DNA of 64,000 bases from CAZMRF01 sp964568735. Its GTDB lineage: Bacteria > Acidobacteriota > Polarisedimenticolia > JACPZX01. The position numbers and the translations under genes were made by a program. A model generated the notes under the pieces. It was not told where the DNA came from. It made no database searches and saw nothing but the letters and a program-made list of their open reading frames with translations. The stretch covers positions 61,320 to 125,319 of the forward strand of contig CAZMRF010000004.1 of the NCBI GenBank assembly GCA_964568735.1. Reading direction: 5' to 3'. Position 1 is the first letter of the stretch. Each line of letters starts with the position of its first letter. This document shows, piece by piece, positions 35,411-43,947 of the stretch.

Positions 35411-36625
35411 TCAGACGTCGTCGCGGGAGCGGCCTCCCGGATCCCTCGTCCAGGGCACCCTTCGAGACCTCCGGCCATCGAGCTGGTGCGGTTCGGAGGC
35501 TCTGTTCGACTTGATCCCCGGGTAACGGTCCCGGGTCGGCGCGCCGTCCCCGCAGTTCTGCGTCGCGGGGTCGCAGGGAGTGGCTCCGGTCTCACCGCAA
35601 CCCTCCGTTCCGGGATTGCAGGTTGGAGGCGCTCCGCCGCCGCAGTCCTCGAGCTCCGGATTGCAGGTCGGAGGCTCGCCGCCGCAATCCTGCTGGGCAG
35701 GATCGCAGGTTGGCGGCTCGCCTCCGATGCAGTCGGGAGCGGAGGGGTCACAGGTCTCGTCCTGCCCCCTGACGAGAACCGTGAGCAGTCCCGTGAGCTG
35801 CCCGATCATGCACTCCTCGACGGTCTGCGCCTGGGTGTGGCCGTGCGGATAGCAATGGTCGGGATGGAGCGGCTCAATCTCGTTCATGCTCCAGAAGTCG
35901 AGGATGGGTCCGACAACGGTGTTCGGGTCGCCATTCGCGATCCCCATCACCATGGCGTCCTTGACGCTCTGAAGCAGGAGGATCTGCTCGGGGCTCAGCT
36001 TGGGGATCTGCACGAAAGAGCGATCCCCGCCCGGGGGGATCACGTCGCCGCCGAGCAGCGTGAGAAGCGTGTCGTGAACCGCCTCCAGGATCTGCCTCTG
36101 CCAGTCCACGGGCAGGTCGATGGCAGCGGCCCTGGCATCGTTGATGATCTCCATGTTGGGCAGCCCGCCTCTCTCGATGCCCGCCTGGATGTAAGCGTCG
36201 AAGACGAGGCCCGTGACCTCGGCGATTTTCCCGGGCGTGATCTGCTTGTAGTTGGCCCCGATTCGCCTCTCGGAGGTGCAGACGCCGTCGCACTTGGGCT
36301 GACCCGCGGGACCGGCGCAGATGAGGACGCCGTTCGGGAACTGCTGGTCGAAGGGCGGAACGGTGGGCAGCTTGACATTTGGCTTGATGATGCAGTCGCA
36401 GCCGTTCCCGCCCCAGCAGTCACCGACGTAGGAACAGTAGTCGCCCCGGCCCGTCGCCTTGCATTCGAAGTCGTAGTAGCAGGAGCAAGGATTCGCGAAC
36501 TGCGCCAGCGCGGCGCCCCCCGCCGCGATGAATACCGCAGTGGCGAGGGCTGCGAACATCGTCGCCCTGCGAGGCACTCGCCACGCACTGGTACTGGTCC
36601 AGCTTTCCTTCACCTTGACCTCCAT
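35411..36625 (-). CDS. Secreted protein with cysteine-rich C-terminal tandem repeats
   Basis: The 404-residue protein begins at ATG 36625 after GGAGGAGACTCCCC and has a signal segment (TMFAALATAVFIAAGGAALA). A Cys-rich N-terminal patch (CSCYYDFECKATGRGDYCSY, then CWGGNGCDC) precedes a helical middle that I do not recognise. The C-terminal part carries five repeats of 14-15 residues, each with the form C[DN]P....C.G..P(P)T (about 295-370); the same period is visible in the DNA (about 42-45 bp). The last 40 residues are Arg-rich and look out of frame relative to the repeat, so a frameshift near the end is possible. Repeat function is unknown; surface or cell-wall anchoring is a guess. Confidence 0.65.
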   Translation of the reverse strand: MEVKVKESWTSTSAWRVPRRATMFAALATAVFIAAGGAALAQFANPCSCYYDFECKATGRGDYCSYVGDCWGGNGCDCIIKPNVKLPTVPPFDQQFPNGVLICAGPAGQPKCDGVCTSERRIGANYKQITPGKIAEVTGLVFDAYIQAGIERGGLPNMEIINDARAAAIDLPVDWQRQILEAVHDTLLTLLGGDVIPPGGDRSFVQIPKLSPEQILLLQSVKDAMVMGIANGDPNTVVGPILDFWSMNEIEPLHPDHCYPHGHTQAQTVEECMIGQLTGLLTVLVRGQDETCDPSAPDCIGGEPPTCDPAQQDCGGEPPTCNPELEDCGGGAPPTCNPGTEGCGETGATPCDPATQNCGDGAPTRDRYPGIKSNRASEPHQLDGRRSRRVPWTRDPGGRSRDDV

Positions 36626-36963
36626 GGGGAGTCTCCTCCGTGTGATTCCGTGGGGTGGACCCCGTCCACCCGGGTGAGGCAGCCCGGGCCAGGAGACTCG
36701 TGCGGGGCTGGCAGGGGAATGCCCAGCAAGGAAACCCCGTACCGAGGAGCCTTCAGCGCCTAGGACAGCGGACGGAATCTTACGGAAAAAACCCCCACCA
36801 ATCAACCACTATCAGGATCATGGCCGGATGAGCCGATGGGCCGCGGGCAGCCCGGCTCCGGATGGAGCCCATTTCGAGTGGCCTGTGACGTAACATCCGG
36901 GTCCTCTCGGCATCCGGGGGGCGGCCATCGGCCTTCCCCGCGGGGGTGGACAGGGGAAAGCGC
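36626..36963. other. Divergent intergenic region with an inverted repeat
   Basis: The region between the Cys-repeat gene and the membrane-anchored gene on the plus strand. An 8-bp perfect inverted repeat with a 3-nt loop (GGGTGGAC at 36653-36660, GTCCACCC at 36664-36671) lies 28-46 bp upstream of the Cys-repeat start. Otherwise I see no promoter boxes or RNA gene. Confidence 0.45.
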
Positions 36964-37893
36964 ATGAAGTGGCTCAAGTACGGCTGTATCGGCTGCCTGG
37001 GAGCGCTCGGAATCCTGATCCTGGCCGTCGCCATCCTCGGCGGGCTGGCCTGGCAGAGATCGAGGACGATTCAGCTGGAAGAGCAGGTTCTGACGCGGGA
37101 TCTGCCCGCCGGGCGGGCGGAGGAACCACCTGCCGGCGTCTCGCCCGACTCGCTCGCGGCCGACATGGCGGGTGCGCCGGCATCCTCAGGGACGGTGGTG
37201 CTGAGCCTCTCGGGAGCCGACTTCGAGATCGAGCGCGGGACCCCCGGCGAGCCACTCCAAGTCATCGCGAAGTACGACAAGAGCGCGTACCTCCTCGAAG
37301 AGGCCTTCGAAGAAGGAGAGGGCGGCCGGTGGACCAGCCGCGTGAGCTTCCGGAGGAAGCCCGGAGGCGGGATCATCCTCCAGATCAGCGAGCTCATCCG
37401 CGGAGCGCAGCCCAAGGTCCGGATCCTGCTCCCTCCGGACAGGCCCTTCGCCCTGGAGCTGAACCTCAGCCAGGGAGGCGTCAAGGCCGACCTGGGAGGG
37501 CTCTGGCTCACGACGGCCGACCTCGACGTGGCGATGGGCGGGAGCGACATCCGCTTCGACGAGCCATTGAGGTTCCCGGCCGAGAGCGTCGCCATCAAGG
37601 GACGGATGGGCGGCAGCAACTTCTCGGGCCTGGGTAATGCCAGCCCTCGCCGCCTCGACGTGGAGTACTCGATGGGCGGGCTGAACCTCGGGCTGAAGGG
37701 CCGTTGGCTGAACGATTCGGAGATCGGCATCAACATGAGCATGGGCGGGGGGGCGGTGGAGCTTCCCGACGACGTCAACCTGGAAGGGCTTCCCCCCGAG
37801 GCGAAGGTCACGAAGCGTGCGCCTCTCGCCGGGGCTCCGACGCTGCGCTTCAAGGTTCGCAAGGGATCGGGCGAGCTTGAGTTCAGCGATTGA
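36964..37893 (+). CDS. Membrane-anchored DUF4097-like beta-helix protein
   Basis: The 309-residue protein has an N-terminal membrane helix (about 8-30, CIGCLGALGILILAVAILGGLAW) and a beta-rich domain whose repeated phrases (LDVAMGGSDIRF, VAIKGRMGGSNFSG, LDVEYSMGGLNLGL, IGINMSMGGGAVEL) suggest stacked coils like the putative-adhesin/DUF4097 fold. It is likely anchored facing the periplasm; function unknown. Start ATG 36964 with AGGGGAAA upstream; an in-frame ATG 18 bases earlier is also possible. Its last 11 bp overlap the end of the convergent META-domain gene. Confidence 0.7.
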   Translation: MKWLKYGCIGCLGALGILILAVAILGGLAWQRSRTIQLEEQVLTRDLPAGRAEEPPAGVSPDSLAADMAGAPASSGTVVLSLSGADFEIERGTPGEPLQVIAKYDKSAYLLEEAFEEGEGGRWTSRVSFRRKPGGGIILQISELIRGAQPKVRILLPPDRPFALELNLSQGGVKADLGGLWLTTADLDVAMGGSDIRFDEPLRFPAESVAIKGRMGGSNFSGLGNASPRRLDVEYSMGGLNLGLKGRWLNDSEIGINMSMGGGAVELPDDVNLEGLPPEAKVTKRAPLAGAPTLRFKVRKGSGELEFSD

Positions 37894-38869
37894 CGCGGCT
37901 CTCCCGCGCGAAGACGAGCGCGCTCGCTGATGCGCTGTCCGGGCTTCCGCTCAGAGTGAGACGCCCCATGTCGAAGCCGTACCGGGTTGCTCCCTGGAGT
38001 ACGGAGAGAAAGGCGGCTTCGAGATCCATGATGGGCGTCTCGCAGGCCCTCCGGGTCGTGAGGACCGGGCCGATCCTCAGCACTCCAGGCCCCTGATCCT
38101 CGACGGCACCGGAGTACTCGTTACAGCCTGAAGCTCCGGCGATCCTCCCCTCATCGAAGCGCGCCGTGAGAGCCGCGGCTCGCACCCGCGCCGCCCCGAG
38201 CCCGCCGTCGAGCCTCCACGTGACTCCCGCGATGGCCCCCAGATCGAGGGGGCCCTGCTCTACGGCGGCACCTTCCTCCAGGCTGCCGTCCAACCACGAC
38301 CAGGCCCGCCGCACGAGCCGAGTCGGGCAGCACATCGCGTCGTTCCCTGCGTGGACGACGAGGTCCAGGTTGATCTTCCCGTTCGCGACGGAGATGGCGC
38401 GCGCCTGGACTCGATCGCCGACGAGGCGGGTGCCCAGGTTCACGGGGACGCCCTGCGACATTCCCACGGCAGCGACGTAGAGGAAGCTGCCCGATCCCCC
38501 CGAGCGCTCCACGAGAAGGACCGCCGCCTCCGGGTGGCCATCGCCGTCGAGGTCTCCCGCGGCATGAAGCTCCGTCACCAGCTTCAAGGTGGGCCTCGAT
38601 GCGGAGCCCTCGCGGAAGGGTGGACCCTCGTAGCGGCCATCCTCGAGTCGGATCGGCTCCTCGTAGACCCCGGTGAAGGTGGCCTGGGAGAGCTGGGCCA
38701 GCGATGGAGGGGCGCCGGCGGGCTGCGCTCGCTCGCGCGCGCCAGCGTCATCGCCCGTGGGGCCCTGCCCGGGAGGCTCTGCGGCACAGCCCCACACGAG
38801 CGCCGCGAGGATGAGACAGAGCTGGCGGCTTCCAGCCGGGACGGTGCGCCGTGTCGGGAGGACTCTCAT
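37883..38869 (-). CDS. META-domain lipoprotein (last gene of glycan operon)
   Basis: The 328-residue protein has a lipoprotein-type signal (LCLILAALVWGCAAEP). The N-terminal half has an AAGDLDGDGHPEAAVLLVE calcium-loop-like segment, as in FG-GAP proteins. The C-terminal 110 residues form a META/HslJ-like domain (TWRLDG, ARFDEGRIAGASGCNEYSG, TTRRACETPIMDLEAAFL). META domains occur in heat-induced or surface proteins without known reaction. Its ATG overlaps the stop of the preceding glycosyltransferase (ATGA), so it is cotranslated. That places it in the operon but does not prove a glycan role. Confidence 0.75.
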   Translation of the reverse strand: MRVLPTRRTVPAGSRQLCLILAALVWGCAAEPPGQGPTGDDAGARERAQPAGAPPSLAQLSQATFTGVYEEPIRLEDGRYEGPPFREGSASRPTLKLVTELHAAGDLDGDGHPEAAVLLVERSGGSGSFLYVAAVGMSQGVPVNLGTRLVGDRVQARAISVANGKINLDLVVHAGNDAMCCPTRLVRRAWSWLDGSLEEGAAVEQGPLDLGAIAGVTWRLDGGLGAARVRAAALTARFDEGRIAGASGCNEYSGAVEDQGPGVLRIGPVLTTRRACETPIMDLEAAFLSVLQGATRYGFDMGRLTLSGSPDSASASALVFARESRVNR

Positions 38870-39999
38870 CGTGGCAGCAGCTCCTCGTAGAGACTCATGA
38901 CGCGGGTCGCGTGGGCCCGCAGGGAAAAGTGCGATGCGGCCCGCGCGGCTCCCGCACGGCCCATCCGCGATCGAGCCGCCTCGTCGCGAAGCAAGGCCGT
39001 GATGGCGCGAGCCATCGCCTCCGGGTCGCGCGGGGGCACGAGGCGCCCGGTCTCGCCCTCCACGATCATCTCCGGAAGCCCGCCCGTCGCCGCGGCCACG
39101 ATCGGCCGCCCCGCGGCCATCGCCTCGAGGACAGCCCGCGGAAGAGGGTCGGGCTCGACGGAGGCGCACACAAGGATATCGAGGGCCGCGAGGAGGTCCT
39201 GGATCCGATCGACGAAGCCGAGGAAGCGCACGCGCCCCTCGAGCGGGGGCGCGCCGGCCATGGCATGGAGCTCGGCCACGTATCCCGGCTCGGCGAACTC
39301 CGTCCCTCCCGCGATGAGGAAGAGGACTTCCGGGATCTCCCGCAGCACCATCCGGGCTGCTTCCAGGAAGAGATGCTGGCCCTTCCAGCGAACGAGGGGG
39401 GCGGCGATTCCCACGGCCGGCCCTTCGTGGCCCCCGAGCCCGAGCGCGGCCAGAGCCGAGAGGCGATCGGGGAGCGCGCTGAAGAGCCCTTCGTCCACTC
39501 CATTGGGGATCACCCGCACGCGCCCGCCGGGCGCCGGGGCGCCTCCGCCTTCGAGGTTCACCGCGGCGGCGCGTGATACGCAGATGATCCTGTCGCAGCT
39601 ATAGATCGCCGCGCGCGTGAGGCGGGTGAAGGGGACGATGTCGCGGAGGTGACCGACGAGCGGCGGCCCTCCCAGGCGGCGCACCGCCGCGGCCTGCTTG
39701 ATCGCGTGGAAGGAGTTCGCGTGGAGGAGGGCGATTTCGCGGGTTTGGATGATCGACCGGAGCAGCCTCGAGTTGCGGAGGATGCCGCCGGGGCTCCGCA
39801 CCGAGGCCGGAGCGAGCGGATGCGCTTCCACGTCCAGGCCCGCCGATACGATCCGGCGGCTGAAGGGACCCTCTTCGGGCAGGAGGGCCAGGGGCTCGAA
39901 GCGCGACCGATCGAGCGAGGTCATCAGAGACAGGAGGCTCAGCTCGGCGCCGCTCAGCGCCGCCGTGTGGCTGAGGTAGAGAATCTTCGCCGGCTTCAT
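38866..39999 (-). CDS. Family-4 glycosyltransferase
   Basis: The 377-residue protein is a GT-B glycosyltransferase: N-terminal acceptor half (MKPAKILYLSHTAALSGAE, LHANSFHAIKQA), then the GT1 donor half with IPNGVDEGLF, VGIAAPLVRWKGQHLFLEA, and the E-x7-E region LVCASVEPDPLPRAVLEAMAAGRPIVA. It transfers a sugar from an NDP-sugar to a lipid-linked or other acceptor in the cytoplasm. Its ATG overlaps the flippase stop by 4 bp, and its own stop overlaps the META gene start. Acceptor and sugar cannot be read from the sequence. Confidence 0.9.
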   Translation of the reverse strand: MKPAKILYLSHTAALSGAELSLLSLMTSLDRSRFEPLALLPEEGPFSRRIVSAGLDVEAHPLAPASVRSPGGILRNSRLLRSIIQTREIALLHANSFHAIKQAAAVRRLGGPPLVGHLRDIVPFTRLTRAAIYSCDRIICVSRAAAVNLEGGGAPAPGGRVRVIPNGVDEGLFSALPDRLSALAALGLGGHEGPAVGIAAPLVRWKGQHLFLEAARMVLREIPEVLFLIAGGTEFAEPGYVAELHAMAGAPPLEGRVRFLGFVDRIQDLLAALDILVCASVEPDPLPRAVLEAMAAGRPIVAAATGGLPEMIVEGETGRLVPPRDPEAMARAITALLRDEAARSRMGRAGAARAASHFSLRAHATRVMSLYEELLPR

Positions 40000-41471
40000 T
40001 CCGCCTTCCCGAGTGGGGCGAAGAAGCCACGGAGACGATACAGGTCGCCTGGCGTGAGGATGCCCGTGAAGAAGAGCGCCGCGAGGAAGAGCACGGCACC
40101 CGCGAGGCTCGTGAGGAGCGCGGGAACCTGCCCGCCCAGCACGACGGGCGCGACGAGCGCCGCGACGCAGACGAGAAACCTGATCGCCGGGGCGGCCCCG
40201 ATGCGGAGGGCGCCCGCGCGCACGAGGCAGGTCCCGTAGGCAGCGAGGACGACGGCTTCCGCGATCAGCGTCGCTGTCGCGGCGCCCTCCTCCCTGTAGA
40301 CGGGTATCAGGACGAGGTTCAGCCCCAGGTTCACCGCCAGGGCGGCGCCCCCTACGAACATCGCGAACCTCTCCCTGTTCAGCGCGAGGAGCGCGTTGGA
40401 GAGGACCAGGTTCAGGAAGATGGCCGCGATGGCCCAGGCCAGGATGCGCGCCGCGGGGGCGGCTCCGGCGAACTCATCTCCGAAGAGGTAAACGAGGATC
40501 TCGGCGCAAAGGGCCCAGGTCAGCGCCGACCCCAGCGTTCCGAGGATGAGCAGGGATTTCAGTGAGTCGCCAAGAAGAGCACGGAAACGCGACGGCTCCC
40601 CGGCTCCCGACGCGGTCATCACGGGGAAGAGCGCGGCGGAGAACGAGGCGGCAGCGGTCGTCGCGACGTTCACGAACTTGTAGCCGGCCGCATACAGTCC
40701 GGCGGCCTGCTCGCCGGCCATCGCGCCCAGCATGAGCATGTCGATCCTCAGGTAGAGGATGGCGAAGATCTTCGAGACGAAGAAGGGCGCTGCGGCAGCC
40801 AGCAGAGCCGCCGCAAAGCGCCAGCTCACACCGGCCGGGGGTGGCGCCTCGCGCCCCAGCTGCTTCCTGAGGAGCACCCACCCCGCGGCAGCCTGGACGA
40901 GCTTGGCCGCGACGAGGCAGGCGACGAGGGTCGTCGTCCGGCCGCCGAGAAAGAGGCCCGCGGAGCCGAGCAGCGCGAAGAGGGCGCTCCCGCCCAGGGC
41001 GAGCAGCGACAGCTCGGTGAAGCGTTCGTGAGCCTGGAAGGCCGAGCCCACGGCGTCGGAGACGGAATCCAGGATCAAGGCCCAGCCGATCAGGATGAGC
41101 GGGAGGACGAGGCCGGCCGCCGCAGGGAGGACGACCGGCAGGAGGCCGAGCAGGAGAAGGCAGACCACGGCGGAGGTGAGCTTCACCCGGAGAGCGGCCC
41201 GGAAGTACCGCCAGGTCTCCTCCCGCGCGCGCGAGATCTCGCGGACGACGAGCGAGTCCATGCCGAGATGCACGAAGATGCTCAGCAGCGTGTAGGCGGC
41301 CATCAGGATCGAATAGCTGCCGAACTCGCGCACCCCGAGCGCGCGCGCGACGTAGATGCCGAAGAAGAACGCGACTACGGCGCTGGCCCCGCGCGCGGTC
41401 AGGAGGCTCACCGTGTTGGAGGCGATGCTTCGGCGCCCCGGTGCCGCTTCAGCTTGCACGGACTCGCTCAC
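39996..41471 (-). CDS. Polysaccharide flippase (MOP/Wzx-like)
   Basis: The 491-residue protein has about 12-14 membrane helices (for example TLLSIFVHLGMDSLVVREISR in the N-terminal part and FLVCVAALVAPVVLGGQVPALL near the end) and the SNTVSLLTARGASAVVAFFFGIYVARALG start typical of Wzx/RfbX-type oligosaccharide flippases. It would move a lipid-linked sugar across the inner membrane. The start is a GTG at 41471, with GGAG six bases upstream; it overlaps the preceding glycosyltransferase by 23 bp. The presence of a flippase without a polymerase nearby leaves open how the glycan is finished. Confidence 0.88.
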   Translation of the reverse strand: MSESVQAEAAPGRRSIASNTVSLLTARGASAVVAFFFGIYVARALGVREFGSYSILMAAYTLLSIFVHLGMDSLVVREISRAREETWRYFRAALRVKLTSAVVCLLLLGLLPVVLPAAAGLVLPLILIGWALILDSVSDAVGSAFQAHERFTELSLLALGGSALFALLGSAGLFLGGRTTTLVACLVAAKLVQAAAGWVLLRKQLGREAPPPAGVSWRFAAALLAAAAPFFVSKIFAILYLRIDMLMLGAMAGEQAAGLYAAGYKFVNVATTAAASFSAALFPVMTASGAGEPSRFRALLGDSLKSLLILGTLGSALTWALCAEILVYLFGDEFAGAAPAARILAWAIAAIFLNLVLSNALLALNRERFAMFVGGAALAVNLGLNLVLIPVYREEGAATATLIAEAVVLAAYGTCLVRAGALRIGAAPAIRFLVCVAALVAPVVLGGQVPALLTSLAGAVLFLAALFFTGILTPGDLYRLRGFFAPLGKAE

Positions 41472-42633
41472 GCCGGGCTCCCGCGCCGGAGCGCAGGGGC
41501 TCCAGCCCTTCGCGCCGCGCGATCTCGGCGAAGGCTGCGTCGATGATGACGTCCCAGTGGAAGGCGTCAGCGATCTTCGAGACGGCCTCTCTCCAGGCGC
41601 CCAGGCGGGCCGGCTCCTCCGCGATCGCATCGATCCGCGCCGGCAGCTCCTCCGGGGTGCAGGTCAGCCCGATCCGTTTCTCCTCGATGAACCGGGTGAC
41701 CGCCCGGGAAGGGTAGGCGATGACGGGGAGATGACAGGTCAAATAGAGGGCCATCTTGTTCGTCGTGTGGGTCATCGCGAAGTAGAAGAGATCCGGGTAG
41801 GGATATAGAGCGGCGTGACAGGCGCGGAGGATCCGGATGCACTCCTCCACAGGGCGCGCCCCGAGATAATGGATGCGCGGATCGCCTCGGGCGGCCTCCC
41901 GGCTCCATTCGCCGCCGGGGCCGAGCAGGAGGAGAGCGGCTCCGGGGTGGCGGACCCTGCGGAATCCCGCCACCAGCTCCTCGAGTCCTCTCGCGCGCGG
42001 CGTCATCGTGCCCGCATAGACGAAACGGATCTCCCCCGGCAGATCGGCGGGGTGGGGGGCCGCATCGGGGAGGCGGATGCACCCGTTCGGAAAGTCGATG
42101 AGCCTCCGCTCCGCCACGCCGAAGTGATCCCGGAGCCAGGCGGGCCAGTCACCGCCCGGAGCCAGGATGTAGTCGCAGGCGGCGAGGGAGCGCCGCTCCA
42201 TCGTCCGGAAGATCGCGAGCGCGGCCTCCGTCGCCTCGACGCCGAAATCGGGGAGCTGAAGCGAGCGGAAATCGTGGAGGTTCAGCACGAGCTTCGCGCC
42301 GGTGAGGCGGCTCCCTGCCCGCAGCAGCCGGAGGGTCGTCGAGGCCAGGAAGAGGTCGATGCGCGACGGGCTCTCGAACCATGGAAGCGCCGGAGCGGAG
42401 AGCAGCACCAGCCGGGTGCCTCCTCGCAGCGCCCGGGTCGCGAGGGCGGCGGTCGCGGGGAGCGAGCGCAACAGGCGCGCCAGCCGCCGCTCTCCGGATC
42501 GGGGATGCTCCTCCGCCACGACGACGCGGAAGGAAGGATCCGCCGAGCGCAGGTGATCGAGGAGGGCGTGGATCCGGCTCGAGGCTCCCTCCGTGGGAGC
42601 CGGCGGCGTCCGATCGAGGATCGCCGCGATCAT
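41449..42633 (-). CDS. Glycosyltransferase, GT-B type
   Basis: The 394-residue protein has an N-terminal half with LVLNLHDFRSLQL and a C-terminal donor half with IDFPNGCIRLP, RFVYAGTMTPRARGLEELVAGF, GARPVEECIRILRACHAALYP and the ending LTCHLPVIAYPSRA. It looks like a family-4-like glycosyltransferase. It overlaps the HAD-methyltransferase gene (ATGA) and the flippase gene, so all three should be made together. The acceptor is probably the lipid-linked glycan moved by the flippase (inference). Confidence 0.82.
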   Translation of the reverse strand: MIAAILDRTPPAPTEGASSRIHALLDHLRSADPSFRVVVAEEHPRSGERRLARLLRSLPATAALATRALRGGTRLVLLSAPALPWFESPSRIDLFLASTTLRLLRAGSRLTGAKLVLNLHDFRSLQLPDFGVEATEAALAIFRTMERRSLAACDYILAPGGDWPAWLRDHFGVAERRLIDFPNGCIRLPDAAPHPADLPGEIRFVYAGTMTPRARGLEELVAGFRRVRHPGAALLLLGPGGEWSREAARGDPRIHYLGARPVEECIRILRACHAALYPYPDLFYFAMTHTTNKMALYLTCHLPVIAYPSRAVTRFIEEKRIGLTCTPEELPARIDAIAEEPARLGAWREAVSKIADAFHWDVIIDAAFAEIARREGLEPLRSGAGARRERVRAS

Positions 42634-43928
42634 CGATCGCCGCCGCCGCGGTGGCAGACGGCCATCTGCTCGGCGCAGTAGTCGGGAAGCTCGCGGCCCG
42701 CCGCGTCGAAGGCGTCGGCGAGCGCCTCGTCCCAGCTCTCCATCTGCCAGTTGGCCAGCGGCTTGAGGAAGACCCCGCGCTCGTGCGCGACGCGCAGGCC
42801 CGCGCTTTCGACGTCGGTGCGCAGGCTCTCGCGGGTGTAGTACCTCCGATGGCCCACTTCGAAGTCCTGCTCCTGGAGCTCGTCGAGCCGGGAGAGCAGC
42901 CCCATGTGCACTCCGATCCGGCGATGCAGCGACCGCGCGTTGGGGACGAGGAAGACGGCCAGCCCTTTCTCAGCGAGGAGCGCTCCGCAGCGGCGCAGGA
43001 TGGCGACGGGATCCGCGACGTGCTCGAGGAGCCCGGAGGCGAGGAGGCAGTCGAAGCGCTCGCCGGTCGTGAAGTCCTCGGCAAGAGCCTGATGGTAGCG
43101 AGCCCGCGCGCCGAGCCTGCGCCGCGCCGTGTCGAGGTAGGTCGGGGAGGCCTCGACGAGCGTGATGGAGTCGAAGTGGCCGCCCAGCGCCTCGGCGAGC
43201 GCTCCGGCGCCGCAGCCTATCTCGAGGAATCGGCCGCCGCGCGGCACGGCGTCCATGATCGCGCGGGCCCGGTAGCGGGTGAGCCGGCCGTTGAAGCCCT
43301 CCTCGTAGGAGTGGTGCCGGGAGATCTCGAGAAGACGGGCGGCCTCCGCAGCGGGCACGACGACCGTGGGCACTCCCGCGGCCTCTCCCGCTCGCGCATC
43401 CACGTCTCGATCGCCGATGAAGAGCGCTTCTCCCGGAGAGCAGCCGAGCTTCGAGAGAATCGAGATGAGGCCTTCAGGGTCGGGCTTCGTGCGGCGCACG
43501 TCCTCGCGGCCGACGATCGCGGCGAACCTGCCCCGAAGACCGAAGCGCTCCACGGCCGCCTCGAGGGCCCTGCGGGAGTTGGCCGAGCAGATCGCCGCGG
43601 GGAGGGCGGGGTGCGCCGAGAGGAGGGAGGCGACCTCGGGCGAGAGCAGGGCGCGGGAGACGCTCTCCAGCTCGCGCTCGGCGAGGAGGGCGTCGATTCT
43701 CGCGAGCGCGCCGGCACCCCCCTCGTGGAGGATCTTCTCTCGCCCCGAGGCCAGGGGATGGAACGAGGCCACGATGCCGAGCTTGTCACGGCACAGGCCG
43801 GCGAGGTCGCGCTTGAGGGCGGGCCAGTCGAGATCGAGGTGAGTCATCACGCCGTCGAAGTCGAGGATCAGGAGCTTGCACCTTCCGATCTCGACGTCGG
43901 AGATCCGCGAGGCTGTCTGGAAGGTCAA
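42630..43928 (-). CDS. HAD-family phosphatase fused to a SAM-dependent methyltransferase
   Basis: This 432-residue protein joins two enzymes. The first part (about 17-200) is a HAD hydrolase: DFDGV (23-27), Ser in ICSAN (115), Lys in KPDP (148) and GDRDVD (172-177), so the four catalytic motifs are present. The second part (about 215-432) is a class-I methyltransferase: LEIGCGAG (235-242), then ASGLLEHVADPVAILRRCG. It would remove a phosphate and methylate a product, or act on two steps of one sugar or cyclitol. The start is TTG at 43928, with GGGAG five bases upstream, 19 bp after the ATP-grasp stop. The exact start is uncertain. Confidence 0.85.
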   Translation of the reverse strand: MTFQTASRISDVEIGRCKLLILDFDGVMTHLDLDWPALKRDLAGLCRDKLGIVASFHPLASGREKILHEGGAGALARIDALLAERELESVSRALLSPEVASLLSAHPALPAAICSANSRRALEAAVERFGLRGRFAAIVGREDVRRTKPDPEGLISILSKLGCSPGEALFIGDRDVDARAGEAAGVPTVVVPAAEAARLLEISRHHSYEEGFNGRLTRYRARAIMDAVPRGGRFLEIGCGAGALAEALGGHFDSITLVEASPTYLDTARRRLGARARYHQALAEDFTTGERFDCLLASGLLEHVADPVAILRRCGALLAEKGLAVFLVPNARSLHRRIGVHMGLLSRLDELQEQDFEVGHRRYYTRESLRTDVESAGLRVAHERGVFLKPLANWQMESWDEALADAFDAAGRELPDYCAEQMAVCHRGGGDR

Positions 43929-43947
43929 CGGCGCTCCCGCATTCTGC

